Assembly (NCBI GenBank): GCA_016722065.1
Contig: JADKGX010000001.1
Coordinates: 2,046,001 to 2,110,000 of the forward strand
Length of the DNA stretch: 64,000 nt
Direction of reading: 5' to 3'
Source of the DNA: Planctomycetota bacterium
GTDB taxonomy: Bacteria; Planctomycetota; UBA8742; UBA2392
Part shown: piece by piece, positions 1-8,172 of the stretch
Numbering within the stretch: position 1 is the stretch's first letter
Layout of the letters: every line of letters begins with the position of its first letter
Notes under the pieces: generated by a model
Seen by the model: only the letters and a program-made list of their open reading frames with translations
Database searches by the model: none
Told to the model about the DNA's origin: nothing
Made by a program: the position numbers and the translations under genes

Positions 1-19
1 CATTTTGTCTCTACTTGAT

Positions 20-1300
20 ATGGAAGCCGCCGTGCAGCAAGGAACCCTCAAGCGCTTTGTGCCCCACGCCGCAGCCGTGACTGTGCTGGCTTTGGCGGCC
101 ATGGTGGGGGTGATTACCGGGCCCGCTTCACGCGCCGAGGTCAGCGAAGGCGTGGCCGGCGCCGGGGCCGCTGAACCCAAGGGCGCCAAGCCCTGCCAGT
201 GGCGCGTAGTCTGGACGACTAAGCCGGCAACGGAAGCCATGATCTGCTGGTCTACCGCCCAGGAAACGACCACCAACAAGGTGTACTTCGACACCCAGCC
301 CCGCAGTGGCGACCTGGCCAAGTATGCACAGCAGCAGGCCGCAACCACCAACGGGCGCTATTCGTCGAGGCGACACAGCCTGTATTTTCACTACGCGCCG
401 CTGACCGGCCTGACACCGGACAGCCTGTGCTACTTCACAATCTGCAGCGACAAAGAAGTAACCCGCGAATTCCACTTCCGCACTGCACCCGACAAAGACG
501 TGGATTTCAAGTTTTTGTACGGCGGCGACTCACGCAGCGACCGCGATGGCCGCCGTACCATGAACATCCGCATGCGCACGCTGCTGGCCCAGGACCCCGC
601 AATTCTGTGCCTGGTGCACGGTGGTGACTACGTTTACGACGGCGACGACATGGAGCTGTGGTCGGAATGGATGACGGACCATGAACTGACAGTCACCGCG
701 GCAGGCCGCATGCTTCCGGTTGTGCCCGCACGCGGCAACCACGAGGCCGGGGACATTCAGTTTGACGAAGTGTTTGCCAGCCCAGGCGGCACGGGTTTGA
801 ACTACTTCCTTACGCCGCTTTCGCCTCAGTTGTTCGTGATTTCCTTGAACACCGAAATTTCGGCCGCCGGCGACCAGGCGAAGTTTCTGCAATCGCGCCT
901 GAAAGAAAACACGGCCGTCCGCTGGCAACTGGCCAACTACCATCGCCCGGCCTATCCCGCCGTGAAGGAACCCAGCGTGGCCAAGCAACACTGGGTGCCC
1001 CTGTTTGACCAATACAACCTGGACGTGGCCTTTGAGTCCGATGGCCACACGATCAAGCGCACGCGGCCAGTGCGCGGTGACAAGCCCAGCGACGACGGCG
1101 TGGTGTACATTGGCGAGGGTGGCCTGGGTGTCAAACAGCGCACACCAGACGCCGATCGCTGGTACTTTGAAGGCGGCAAGGTGGGTGCTTCCAGCCATGT
1201 GCAGAAGGTGACTGTCACCAGCACGCAGTTGAAGGTGGAGACCATCCTGCACGACGGCAGCGTCTTTGATACCTGGCAGAAGCCGCCGCGCAAACGCTGA
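20..1300 (+). CDS. Secreted purple-acid-phosphatase-like metallophosphoesterase
   Basis: Predicted exported phosphoesterase. A hydrophobic signal segment (about residues 15-38 from the ATG at 20) is followed by a beta-rich N-terminal domain like that of purple acid phosphatases (about 60-160). The calcineurin-like fold then shows GGDSR (Asp170), GGDYVYDG (about 201-208) and GNHE (239-242). Later come a YHRP histidine and SDGHTIKRT. In the classical family the last block is GHxH; here its first His is replaced by Asp, giving D-G-H, so one metal ligand differs. The ATG at 20 gives a normal signal peptide. A TTG at 5 is in frame, and the frame is open to the window edge, so a start outside the window is possible. 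The gene converges on the cbb3 operon, with only one base between the two coding ends. Substrate unknown. Confidence 0.75.
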   Translation: MEAAVQQGTLKRFVPHAAAVTVLALAAMVGVITGPASRAEVSEGVAGAGAAEPKGAKPCQWRVVWTTKPATEAMICWSTAQETTTNKVYFDTQPRSGDLAKYAQQQAATTNGRYSSRRHSLYFHYAPLTGLTPDSLCYFTICSDKEVTREFHFRTAPDKDVDFKFLYGGDSRSDRDGRRTMNIRMRTLLAQDPAILCLVHGGDYVYDGDDMELWSEWMTDHELTVTAAGRMLPVVPARGNHEAGDIQFDEVFASPGGTGLNYFLTPLSPQLFVISLNTEISAAGDQAKFLQSRLKENTAVRWQLANYHRPAYPAVKEPSVAKQHWVPLFDQYNLDVAFESDGHTIKRTRPVRGDKPSDDGVVYIGEGGLGVKQRTPDADRWYFEGGKVGASSHVQKVTVTSTQLKVETILHDGSVFDTWQKPPRKR

Positions 1301-1474
1301 TCAGGCCCATTTGTCGGGCGAGCTTTGCATGCCCGACACGATGTACCAAATCACCCAGGCCATGCCGCCAAGCCACATCAACTTGACCCACAGCGGGATT
1401 CTCAGTTCGCCGGTCTCCGGAATCTGCGGCGGCATGTGCTGGTCGTTCTGCGCTTTAGCTCGTTCTTCAGTCAT
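1301..1474 (-). CDS. Small single-span membrane protein at the end of the cbb3 operon
   Basis: A 57-residue protein with a charged N-terminus, one hydrophobic span (about residues 27-48, rich in Trp) and a short C-terminal tail. Its ATG at 1474 overlaps the stop of the preceding small gene by 8 bases, so the two are probably translationally coupled. The span resembles the N-terminal membrane anchor of CcoP-type subunits in feel (Pro-Leu-Trp then aromatic residues), but no motif fixes a function. Because it closes the oxidase operon, an accessory or stabilising role for the cbb3 oxidase is the best inference. A longer in-frame reading begins at 1594 but runs across the upstream gene and is unlikely. 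Confidence 0.55.
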   Translation of the reverse strand: MTEERAKAQNDQHMPPQIPETGELRIPLWVKLMWLGGMAWVIWYIVSGMQSSPDKWA

Positions 1475-1727
1475 GGGATTGCTCCTGCTTCGGGGCCAGG
1501 CCTTCGGCTTCCAGCACGCGCATTTCGGTGTGGTTGGTGGTCTTGAAGGCCCCCGCCAGCCAGTAAGCAACACACAGCAACGCCATACCGGCAAAGGCCA
1601 GCCCGAACACCGTCACGGCAAACAGCGCCGTGTTGTAGGACCCTTCTTCGCAGAAGTAGCAGGCCTTCGCTGGCTGGCAGCACAAGACGCAAACAAGCGC
1701 AATCAGGGCAATGGCTGACTTGCGCAT
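1467..1727 (-). CDS. Small exported/membrane protein, cbb3 operon
   Basis: An 86-residue protein starting with a signal-like hydrophobic segment (residues 3-20, ending near a Lys-Ala-Cys-Tyr-Phe-Cys stretch). It has a second hydrophobic span at about 34-60 and a charged tail. The CYFC pair right after the first segment could bind metal or form a disulfide in the periplasm. It starts one base after the stop of the fused ccoO-ccoP gene and overlaps the next gene by 8 bases, so it is clearly in the oxidase operon. It does not look like standard CcoQ, CcoS or CcoH from its sequence. A role in oxidase assembly is inference. Confidence 0.55.
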   Translation of the reverse strand: MRKSAIALIALVCVLCCQPAKACYFCEEGSYNTALFAVTVFGLAFAGMALLCVAYWLAGAFKTTNHTEMRVLEAEGLAPKQEQSHD

Positions 1728-1728
1728 G

Positions 1729-2901
1729 TTACTCCTCCTTGTACCGGGTCACGTCGAACAGGCTGCTGATGTAAGCCACCAGGTCCTGCACTTCGGGGTC
1801 ACTGAATGCAGTAAAGCCGACCATGGCAGTGCCCGGGCGGCCGTTGCGAATCACGCCGGCAAGGTAGGCCGGCTCATACAAGCGGTCGCGGAAGTGCTTG
1901 GGCGAGGGCTTGAGGTTTTCCATCGAAGGCGGAACCAGCCCGCCCTCTCCGTGGCACATCTGGCACTTGTCTTTGTACAGGCGCGCGCCACGTTCGCGGC
2001 TTTCGGCCTTGGCTGCCATCTCCAGTGCCGGGGCGCGCTGGCTCTTGCCCAGCCCGTGAACGTACAGGCTGATCGCCCACAAGTCTTTTTCTGTCAACTC
2101 TGCAAAGCTGGGCATGGCGCTGCCGTCGCTGCCCATGAACAAAATGCGAAAGACTTCCTCGCGCGGCAGGTAACGCGCCGTCAGGTTGCTGGCTGAAGGT
2201 TTCAAGAAGTCCTTGGCCATGCCGACGCCGTTGCCGGTTTCGCCGTGGCAGCCAGAGCAATAGTGCTGAAACAACTCCTCGCCCCGACCCTGCTGCAATG
2301 CAGTGGGCTGCGGCGAGCCGCTGACCGTGACTCGCGAAGGCCACACCTGGGCCCGCACGTCGGGTTTGTAATAGATGCCAAGATATTGCAGATAGGCCAC
2401 CAGGTCCGTGGCTTGTTCGGTGGGCACCCAGGTTTCGCCCTGCTGCTCAAACAGCCAGGGGTACTTGGGCATCACCGAGCCAGGCACCGTCGCGCGCGGG
2501 TTCCACAAGTGGGCCAGGTGCCAGTCGTCGCTGCGACGCCCGGCTTCGCGCGACAAATCGGGGCCAATGCGCCGCGTGCCATACAGTTGCGGAACGTCAA
2601 ACATGGCTTCCCAGGCCTGGCTGCGCGGGCCATAGCGGAATTCCTCGTTGGCCACGGGCCGCACAAACTGGCTGTGGCAGTGCCAGCAGCCTTCATGAAT
2701 GTAGGTCTCGCGCCCGCGGGCCACAGCCGTTGGCTTGCCGTCGGCGTCCTTATAGGGGTTCTCCATTTCCTCGGGTGGTTTGATGCCATCAACCGAAAGC
2801 CACGGAAACACACCCATTGCGACAAACGACAGCAGAAAGAAGCCCAGCCCCGCCACCAGCAGGACAAACATCGGGCGTTCGGCTTTGACGTCCTTATTCA
2901 C
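1729..2901 (-). CDS. ccoOP: Fused CcoO-CcoP tri-haem cytochrome c subunit of cbb3 oxidase
   Basis: A 390-residue membrane-anchored cytochrome c carrying electrons to the cbb3 oxidase. One N-terminal span (about 11-32) is followed by a CcoO-like domain with haem motif CWHCH (Cys72, Cys75, His76) and CcoO features such as YGTRRIGPDLSR and a GSVMPKYPWL axial Met near 144. Two CcoP-like class I cytochrome domains follow, with CSGCH (215-219) and CQMCH (313-317) and a likely Met ligand at about 263. CcoO and CcoP are normally separate genes, and CcoP normally has its own membrane anchor; here one polypeptide with one anchor carries all three haems. The start at 2901 overlaps the end of ccoN by 8 bases, so translation is coupled. 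Confidence is high for the family and for the fusion, because no stop or frame change separates the parts. Confidence 0.92.
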   Translation of the reverse strand: MNKDVKAERPMFVLLVAGLGFFLLSFVAMGVFPWLSVDGIKPPEEMENPYKDADGKPTAVARGRETYIHEGCWHCHSQFVRPVANEEFRYGPRSQAWEAMFDVPQLYGTRRIGPDLSREAGRRSDDWHLAHLWNPRATVPGSVMPKYPWLFEQQGETWVPTEQATDLVAYLQYLGIYYKPDVRAQVWPSRVTVSGSPQPTALQQGRGEELFQHYCSGCHGETGNGVGMAKDFLKPSASNLTARYLPREEVFRILFMGSDGSAMPSFAELTEKDLWAISLYVHGLGKSQRAPALEMAAKAESRERGARLYKDKCQMCHGEGGLVPPSMENLKPSPKHFRDRLYEPAYLAGVIRNGRPGTAMVGFTAFSDPEVQDLVAYISSLFDVTRYKEE

Positions 2902-4303
2902 CGGTCACCTCCAGCCCGTGCTTGCGGTTCTTGAGAAAGAACAGGTTCACAATGTAGATCGTTGTGCCGACCATAAGCAGCACGCCCGAGATCGCGCGCG
3001 TGATCCAGAACGGCATGGCCGCTTCCAGCGAATCCTGCAGCGGCAACGTGGTCATCCAGAACATGCCCTGCATCAGGCCGGCAATCGTGTCCGGGATGTA
3101 ATACAGCACCCAGAACGAAAGAAACGTGATCCAGAAGTGCCACTCGGCCAGGGCCTTGCTGTAGCCGCGCCCGGTCAGTTTGGGCCAAACCCAGTACGAG
3201 AACGCATACAGCCACCAGCTGAACACGCCAAACAGTGCCAGGTGCGCGTGCGCCACCACCCAGTCCGTGAAGTGGACCACCTTCTGGACGCTCAGCAACG
3301 CTTGCAACGGACCCTGCGTGCAGGTGGTGATGTAGTTGAAAATGCCAAAAGCCAGCCAGCGCAGAGGAATGTTGTGGGTGATCTGCTTCCATTCGCCCTT
3401 CATGGTGGCAAAGAAGTTGTACACGACGCTGTACACGACAAAAATCAGGCTGAAGGTCAGCGGCACCGCCAGCATCTGCAACCACCACGGAATCGGGCTG
3501 TAGAAGTAGTGGTGGCTACCGCCAAGCGGGTAAAAGAATGCCAGTGTCCAGAACCCCAGCAGCGAAAGCTTGTGGCTGGCAATCGGCTTCTTCAGTGTTA
3601 CCGGCAGCAGATAGTAAATGATCGCGCTGCCCATGGGCGTAATCCACAGGCCCACGGCGTTGTGGATCCACAACCCCGAAAGCGAAGCACCAGCCGCGCC
3701 CGGCGCCACAAACGCCACAATTGTATTGGCCATGACAAAGTTCAGCGCCGTGAACACGAACCCCAGAATCAGGTACCACAGGCTGACATACATGTTGCGC
3801 ACGCCGGAACGCAGGATTGTTCCCACGCAGCAAACCAGCGAGATCACAAACGTAACAGCAAAGGCAATGTCGGCGTACCAGGGCGCCTCAGTGTGTTCCA
3901 CGCCCTGGGCATGCCCCAGCAGAATCGCGGCACCACCCACCACCAGCGCCACTTGAACCAATGGCGCATTGATGCGCGCCAGCTTGGCCAGCCAGAGCTT
4001 GCGGGCCGTCAGGCGCGGAATGGCGTAGTAAGCAAAGGCCAGAAACCCGTTTGTCAGCCAGCCAAAGATAACGGCATGCGAGTGAAACATGCGCACCCGC
4101 CCAAAGCTGATCTCGGGCGTGCTGCCCAGAAACTCCGCCGCTTGCGGGCTGGTCAGGCGATAGCCCATCAAGGTTCCGCCCAGCATGCCCACAATCAGCC
4201 AGGCCACAGAAGCAATGATGTGAAATTTGATCAGCCAGGCTTCATCTGGCGCCACAGGCTGTGGCGGCGCGATTTCTGCGGCAACGGCAGTGGTTGAACT
4301 CAT
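2894..4303 (-). CDS. ccoN: cbb3-type cytochrome c oxidase catalytic subunit I
   Basis: Catalytic haem-copper subunit of the high-affinity cbb3 terminal oxidase in the cytoplasmic membrane; it reduces oxygen to water and pumps protons. The 469-residue protein has about 12 hydrophobic spans. The haem/copper ligand region is visible as FHSHAVIFGW, GGSHHYFYSPIP and the HFTDWVVAHAHLALFG helix with its His pair. Length and motif order match CcoN. The ATG at 4303 gives an N-terminus of the usual length; a TTG at 4327 is in frame but adds a Pro/Gly-rich stretch without family support. It is the first gene of the operon ccoN, ccoOP and two small genes. The upstream region carries a TTGTT-N5-AACAA palindrome (4364-4378) that could be an oxygen-regulator site. 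Confidence 0.95.
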   Translation of the reverse strand: MSSTTAVAAEIAPPQPVAPDEAWLIKFHIIASVAWLIVGMLGGTLMGYRLTSPQAAEFLGSTPEISFGRVRMFHSHAVIFGWLTNGFLAFAYYAIPRLTARKLWLAKLARINAPLVQVALVVGGAAILLGHAQGVEHTEAPWYADIAFAVTFVISLVCCVGTILRSGVRNMYVSLWYLILGFVFTALNFVMANTIVAFVAPGAAGASLSGLWIHNAVGLWITPMGSAIIYYLLPVTLKKPIASHKLSLLGFWTLAFFYPLGGSHHYFYSPIPWWLQMLAVPLTFSLIFVVYSVVYNFFATMKGEWKQITHNIPLRWLAFGIFNYITTCTQGPLQALLSVQKVVHFTDWVVAHAHLALFGVFSWWLYAFSYWVWPKLTGRGYSKALAEWHFWITFLSFWVLYYIPDTIAGLMQGMFWMTTLPLQDSLEAAMPFWITRAISGVLLMVGTTIYIVNLFFLKNRKHGLEVTGE

Positions 4304-4440
4304 GGTTGGCCCCCGGCCTGGCGGCAATGCGCCGCATTACGGCGGTATCTTTCCAACCATGAATTGTTTACGCAACAACAAACATAAAAGGGATAAAAAA
4401 GCCCTACTAAGTCCGATTTATTTACCCAAGGGGCGATTTT
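4304..4440 (-). promoter_or_regulatory. Promoter region of the cbb3 operon with a possible FNR/CRP-family palindrome
   Basis: AT-rich leader between ccoN and the toxin-island remnant. It holds TTGTTTACGCAACAA at 4364-4378, a palindrome with TTGTT/AACAA arms and a 5-bp centre. FNR boxes have TTGAT-N4-ATCAA, so this is similar but not a match. Placement about 60 bp upstream of ccoN suits an activator or repressor of an oxygen-regulated oxidase. No clear -35/-10 pair could be chosen. Confidence 0.35.
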
Positions 4441-5160
4441 TGATTGCAGGTACAAAACACCACAGGACCGGGTTACCCGGCAGCGCCCCGGCAAGGGGAT
4501 CTCGAAGCGGTACTGGGCGAACAGGCAGTGAGTGCCCTGGCCACTTACCCAGATCGTGCTGGTCTCAAAATCTGCCCCGGGCCCGCGCCGGCACCTGAGG
4601 TCACGACCGCCGGTGGTGCACTTGCTGCAGGCAACGAACCGCAGGATCAGTCCAGTGGACTGATCCGAGGAGTGCACCAGCGGTGGCCCACCTGCACGAT
4701 GTCGCTGAACATGCCATCAGCGGTGACGCGGCTATTGTCCGTGCCTTCACCAGCGATCGTTCCCCAGCCGCAACGTTGATATCCGGCTGGATCACCCAGC
4801 CTTTCATTTCGTCCGTCAGGCCGACCATGCTGCCCAGCGTGAACTTGGTGGTCGTGCCCCCGGCGGGCGATGCCTATGCGCAGGTCGCGCATGCCGACCC
4901 AAGTCTTGCGGGTCAGGCTCCATGACGGATGCTCCGGCGTGCCGGTGAGCGTCGCGGCTGAAACGGCGGCGCCTCCGGTCGCGCACGTTAGAGGCACCAG
5001 CTTGTCCCTGTAGTTGCGAGACCGATGGACAACCGGTTTGAAGCCTTGCACGCCCGTGGCCGCGTCACGGGACCAGAAGAGGTCGCCAACTTCAAAGTCC
5101 GCGACGTAGACCGTCAGGGCGATCGCCTCAACGGTCGTGACGCTCGTGCGCAGGCTTACT
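4440..5160 (-). pseudogene. Chimeric remnant: Hint fragment joined to an RHS-core fragment
   Basis: Minus-strand remnant with no single open frame. From 5120 down to about 4880 it encodes part of a Hint domain (a GDLFWSRD-like block, then QGFKPVV, a GTPEHPSWS block matching the THxHPxW-type Hint motif, and a GDLR block). From about 4870 to 4480 the frame changes and the DNA matches the RHS-core C-terminal segment also found at 12.1-12.6 and 14.0-14.6 kb (LGSMVGLTDEMKGW, GMFSDIVQVGHRW, CLFAQYRFEIPL). The conserved Hint Cys block and the end of the RHS core are missing. A 23-bp palindromic insertion sits at 4644-4666. It is a recombination scar at the left end of the toxin island and probably makes no functional protein. 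Confidence 0.6.
4644..4666. repeat. Perfect palindrome inserted in RHS-core remnant
   Basis: Inverted repeat with 11-bp arms (GGATCAGTCCA and its complement) around a single central G. The surrounding stretch of about 55 bp, between GGTGCA and AGCGGTGG, is absent from the two sister RHS-core copies near 12.49 and 14.39 kb, so it is an insertion relative to them. It could form a hairpin. Confidence 0.6.
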
Positions 5161-5848
5161 TGCCCGGCGCATCTGCCTTTTCGAGATCATTTAGATCCAA
5201 GGTGAACAGGGGCTGCTTGCCCGGCAGCTCAGCGAACATCTGAGTCACGATCACCTTGCGGCCCTTGAGCACGATGTCCTTGAACTTGTGCGCAAAGCAG
5301 GTTTCGCTCGGCAGGTCCTGCAGTATCTGCTGGTCAAACACCGGTGCACCTTTGCGCTCCAGCTTGAGCCGCAAGGTGAACCGCTCGGAGTCCATGGCGC
5401 AAAGCAGACTTGCCCTGAGGCCAGTGCCACGCAGCAGTTTCGACTGATGCACCCATTCGTTCTTGTAGCCACCTTTGCGGAATTCCTCCACGAAGCCAAG
5501 AATCTCAGTGAGCGGAATGTTGTGATGCCGAGCCACTTTGTGCAGGCCTTCGACCAGCATGGAGATAAAGAACTCATGCAGTTCGCCGGGCTTGAGGCTG
5601 TTGTAACGGGCCTGGTCGAAGGGAAGGGGTACGATTATGTTGCGATTTGAGCTGATGTATGCTGGATCGTTGGCGGTTCGGCACCCTCGGATCAAAATCG
5701 CTCCAAACCCCTTTGTCTTGAATCGGAGCCCAAGAATCCTCCGCCGCAAGTAGTTACACAGATACCGAGCATGTAATTCAAAGCTACTTCCATATGCGCG
5801 GCCATACTCCTCCGGGAAGATATAAAGTGAAACATAGCGAATGTGCAT
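5156..5848 (-). CDS. Putative immunity protein (cassette VI)
   Basis: An intact 230-residue soluble protein of unknown family. It begins directly downstream of the toxin-tip remnant at 5849-6302, in the position that immunity genes occupy in polymorphic toxin loci. A good ribosome-binding site was not seen. The sequence is mixed alpha/beta with no signal peptide, membrane span or catalytic motif that I recognise. The frame stays open while its toxin partner carries frameshifts, as expected if the immunity gene is kept for protection after toxin decay. The function is inferred only from position. Confidence 0.55.
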   Translation of the reverse strand: MHIRYVSLYIFPEEYGRAYGSSFELHARYLCNYLRRRILGLRFKTKGFGAILIRGCRTANDPAYISSNRNIIVPLPFDQARYNSLKPGELHEFFISMLVEGLHKVARHHNIPLTEILGFVEEFRKGGYKNEWVHQSKLLRGTGLRASLLCAMDSERFTLRLKLERKGAPVFDQQILQDLPSETCFAHKFKDIVLKGRKVIVTQMFAELPGKQPLFTLDLNDLEKADAPGK

Positions 5849-6302
5849 CCGGGCACCTTGTGGAGGTCTGGGTCACGGAGCTGTCCCAATGCCTTCAAGC
5901 GCGCTGCATTCGCGCTCCCACTCAAGAATCTTCTTGCGTGCCCCGGGGGCCTGCCGACGTTTCGTGCACGACGTTGGCCACATAGCGACCTTCCTCTCCT
6001 GCTTCCCGGCTCCACTGGGCAGCTTGTCGGTTCGCCCGGTACGACCCTTGGTAGCTGCCGCCGGGGGCAGCAGCAGTCCTCTTTCCGCCACTGACGCCCG
6101 TCTTCACAACATCACCGGTCTTTGTGTCCACTATCTCGTATCCATGCTGCGCCCGCGTTGAACGCAGCTTGTTGCCGTTGCACTGGTTGTGTACCCACAC
6201 CCAGCCGTGCGCGTCGCCCACATAGTATGTGTGCCAGTCAGCAACTTCAAAGTTGAACACCGCCACGGGTGTCGTCAGGTGCTCGACGCGACATGTGCTC
6301 AC
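5849..6302 (-). pseudogene. Hint C-terminal fragment plus GIY-YIG/URI-like toxin tip, frameshifted (cassette VI)
   Basis: Begins with the C-terminal third of a Hint domain (VEHLTTPVAVFNFEVADWHT, then the VWVHNQC splice-site block). A toxin tip follows with the order YEIVD-KTGDVVKTG, RANRQAAQW, then KILEWERE and ARLKALGQ-H-VP. This is the pattern of URI/GIY-YIG-type nuclease tips in RHS proteins. The reading frame breaks twice: near 5925, where the continuation KKILEWERE lies in another frame, and near 5905, where the ARLKALGQLRDPDLH continuation lies in the third frame. Without these breaks the tip would run into the immunity gene at 5848. The N-terminal Hint half is missing, so it is an orphan, decayed cassette. 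Confidence 0.55.
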
Positions 6303-6405
6303 CGTGGCTGTGTGCCCGGTTTAAACTGTCACCCATCTGCCCGGCTCAACACGGCTCGCTGCCCTCCCCCGGCCACGAATTCTACCGACGATTCGCGCCT
6401 GCCCG

Positions 6406-6816
6406 CTACTGGCGAACAGCGTACCTGCTAAACCGCCCAGCCCAACCTTCCTTAGTCACGTATTCTGCTGCCAAGCCTAATGAACCGCGATTCTCGACCG
6501 CCAGCTTGAGGTCGATTGCGACAGATTCGACGCTTACCATGACCTTGACTCGTTGCTCGAAGTCCAACCAAGCCAATAGGTGATGAATCGTCTGATCTAT
6601 CGCGTCTTGCACTAGTTCAAGAGTAGCCGCCCTGTCCTCCTTCACCAGCCGGGCGAATCGCTTGGCATAAACACGCGCCGATGGCGCATTACTCTTTCCA
6701 GTCACCAAATTCTGCATGAGCAAGATCGGCAAGTCTCGTACTTGCTCCACTAGCTGTTGACCAAAAAACGCTATTGCAGCTGATTCTAAGCTGGGGTTTT
6801 CCGATGCTGTGTCCAT
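6406..6816 (-). CDS. Putative immunity protein (cassette V)
   Basis: A 136-residue, mostly alpha-helical soluble protein starting 3 bases after the stop of the HH-motif toxin tip at 6820. There is no signal peptide and no motif I recognise. Tight coupling to the tip and small size are the basis for the immunity call. About 100 bp downstream (6303-6405) holds no gene. Confidence 0.55.
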   Translation of the reverse strand: MDTASENPSLESAAIAFFGQQLVEQVRDLPILLMQNLVTGKSNAPSARVYAKRFARLVKEDRAATLELVQDAIDQTIHHLLAWLDFEQRVKVMVSVESVAIDLKLAVENRGSLGLAAEYVTKEGWAGRFSRYAVRQ

Positions 6817-6819
6817 AGA

Positions 6820-7556
6820 CTATCTCCCGAAACGCGGAATATATGATGGTTTGCGCACTCCTTGGTTGAGTAAATTGCGCAGCGACATAGCGACCAAATC
6901 TCTTGCCGTCTCCTTGGGCACGTGTCCCTTGCGAAGCGCCAATTCGGCAATTCGGTTCGTGACCGCCATTGTGTGTTCACGACCGCTTCTCTCAAGTGCG
7001 CGGTAGAGACGGCCTTGGGCGGTAGTCATTGCGTTGTGATTCCACCCCATTTCAGCCATGTGGGTCTGGCTCAAGCTCAGTGCTTCTCTACCGTTATACT
7101 TCGGGTGTCCCTTGAAAGCCGATTGCGCGTGGATGTGGTGGCCGCCATTGCTTCCATAGCGCGCGACGCCGGCACACTGGTTGTGGACATAGACCCAGCC
7201 GGTATCGGGTGTGCCTGCATGGTACGTGTGCCAGTCAGCGACTTCGAGGTTGTAGATTTTGACCGGGGTGGTCAGGTGCTCGGTACGGGTGTTGGTTACG
7301 GTGGCGCTGGTGCCCCGCGCCAGTAGCAGGGTTTCACCGGGTGTCAGTTCGCCCATCGCCGCCCAGCATCCGCGCGTGACGCTCCAGAGCGGGTGGCTGG
7401 GGGTGCCGGTGAGAGTGGTTTCGTGGCCGATCGAGCCGGACGTGTAGGTCAGGTGCACCAGCGTGTCGGTCGTGTTGACGAACAGCTGGACGACCGGCTT
7501 GAAGCCCTCTTGGCCGGTGGCTTCGTCACGCGACCGGACCCAGTCGCCGACGTGAT
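6820..7556 (-). pseudogene. N-terminally truncated Hint domain plus HHxH nuclease-like toxin tip (cassette V)
   Basis: The frame is open from about 7556 to the stop at 6820. It starts inside a Hint domain at GDWVRSRDEATGQEGFKPVVQ and contains the GTPSHPLWS block and the terminal VYVHNQC block. It lacks the N-terminal Cys (CFxxGT) block, so autoprocessing should be impossible. The tip has GGHHIHAQSAFKGHPKYNG followed by helical sequence with conserved-looking MGWNHNAMT, resembling His-rich HNH-superfamily nuclease tips of RHS proteins. No start with a ribosome-binding site was found; a Met at 7458 is internal to the Hint domain. It is best viewed as an unexpressed cassette that could be recombined onto an RHS core. 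Confidence 0.55.
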
Positions 7557-7699
7557 GTCATCTGTGGCCAGCGCATAGCCCGCGTTGCCGGGGTCGTTCG
7601 CCGTCAGCTGCTGGAGTTTCTGCCCCGCATTTGCTGCCTGAGCCAATCGGCGCTTCGGTCAGGTCGTCCTGCATGTGCACCTTCGCGCCATCTGCCTGA

Positions 7700-8170
7700 T
7701 CACGGTGACGGTGCGGGGCGGGTGATGACGGCCTGTGTGGGGACATCCTCTGATAGGAACTTGTTCAGGACCTTGTCCACGTCACGCCAGAAACCGACCT
7801 CATCAACATCTACTTTGTCTTTCTTGAGTCGGCCAACTTCGAGTACGAGGGCCGTGCGCACCAAGGCCGCTAGGTCGTCGCGTACTTTGTCCTTTGGGAC
7901 GCGTCTCCAGCGCTTTTCCGGGATTACGATGTCGACAGTGATGTAGCGTTTCTTGTGGCTCCTCCTCATGCGTTCGACACCTTCAGAATCGAAGTTCCAT
8001 ATCTTGCCCGATACGCGCAGGATCATCGAGAACTCGTTCACGGCGGTGCAGTAGGATTTTGCGCAATGCTCCTCAAAGAGTTCGTTCAGCCGCTGCTGCA
8101 TCGGCATGTACACAGCAGCGCTCTCAGGGTCGCCGTACTGACCACCAAGGCCGATTCCCAACTCGGGCAT
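7700..8170 (-). CDS. Putative immunity protein (cassette IV)
   Basis: A 156-residue soluble protein. The ATG at 8170 is preceded by a strong Shine-Dalgarno (CAGGAGA about 8 bases upstream) and lies 3 bases after the stop of the Hint-GIY toxin gene. An upstream in-frame ATG at 8212 would overlap the toxin tip and lacks such a site. The sequence is mixed alpha/beta with many charged residues and no recognised catalytic motif. Of the immunity genes here it has the clearest translation signal. Confidence 0.6.
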   Translation of the reverse strand: MPELGIGLGGQYGDPESAAVYMPMQQRLNELFEEHCAKSYCTAVNEFSMILRVSGKIWNFDSEGVERMRRSHKKRYITVDIVIPEKRWRRVPKDKVRDDLAALVRTALVLEVGRLKKDKVDVDEVGFWRDVDKVLNKFLSEDVPTQAVITRPAPSP

Positions 8171-8172
8171 GG

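Noticed and set aside
2780..4297. Long open frame on the plus strand opposite ccoN/ccoOP
   Set aside because: Antisense shadow of clear oxidase genes; composition is Arg/Gln/His-rich and no motif is present.
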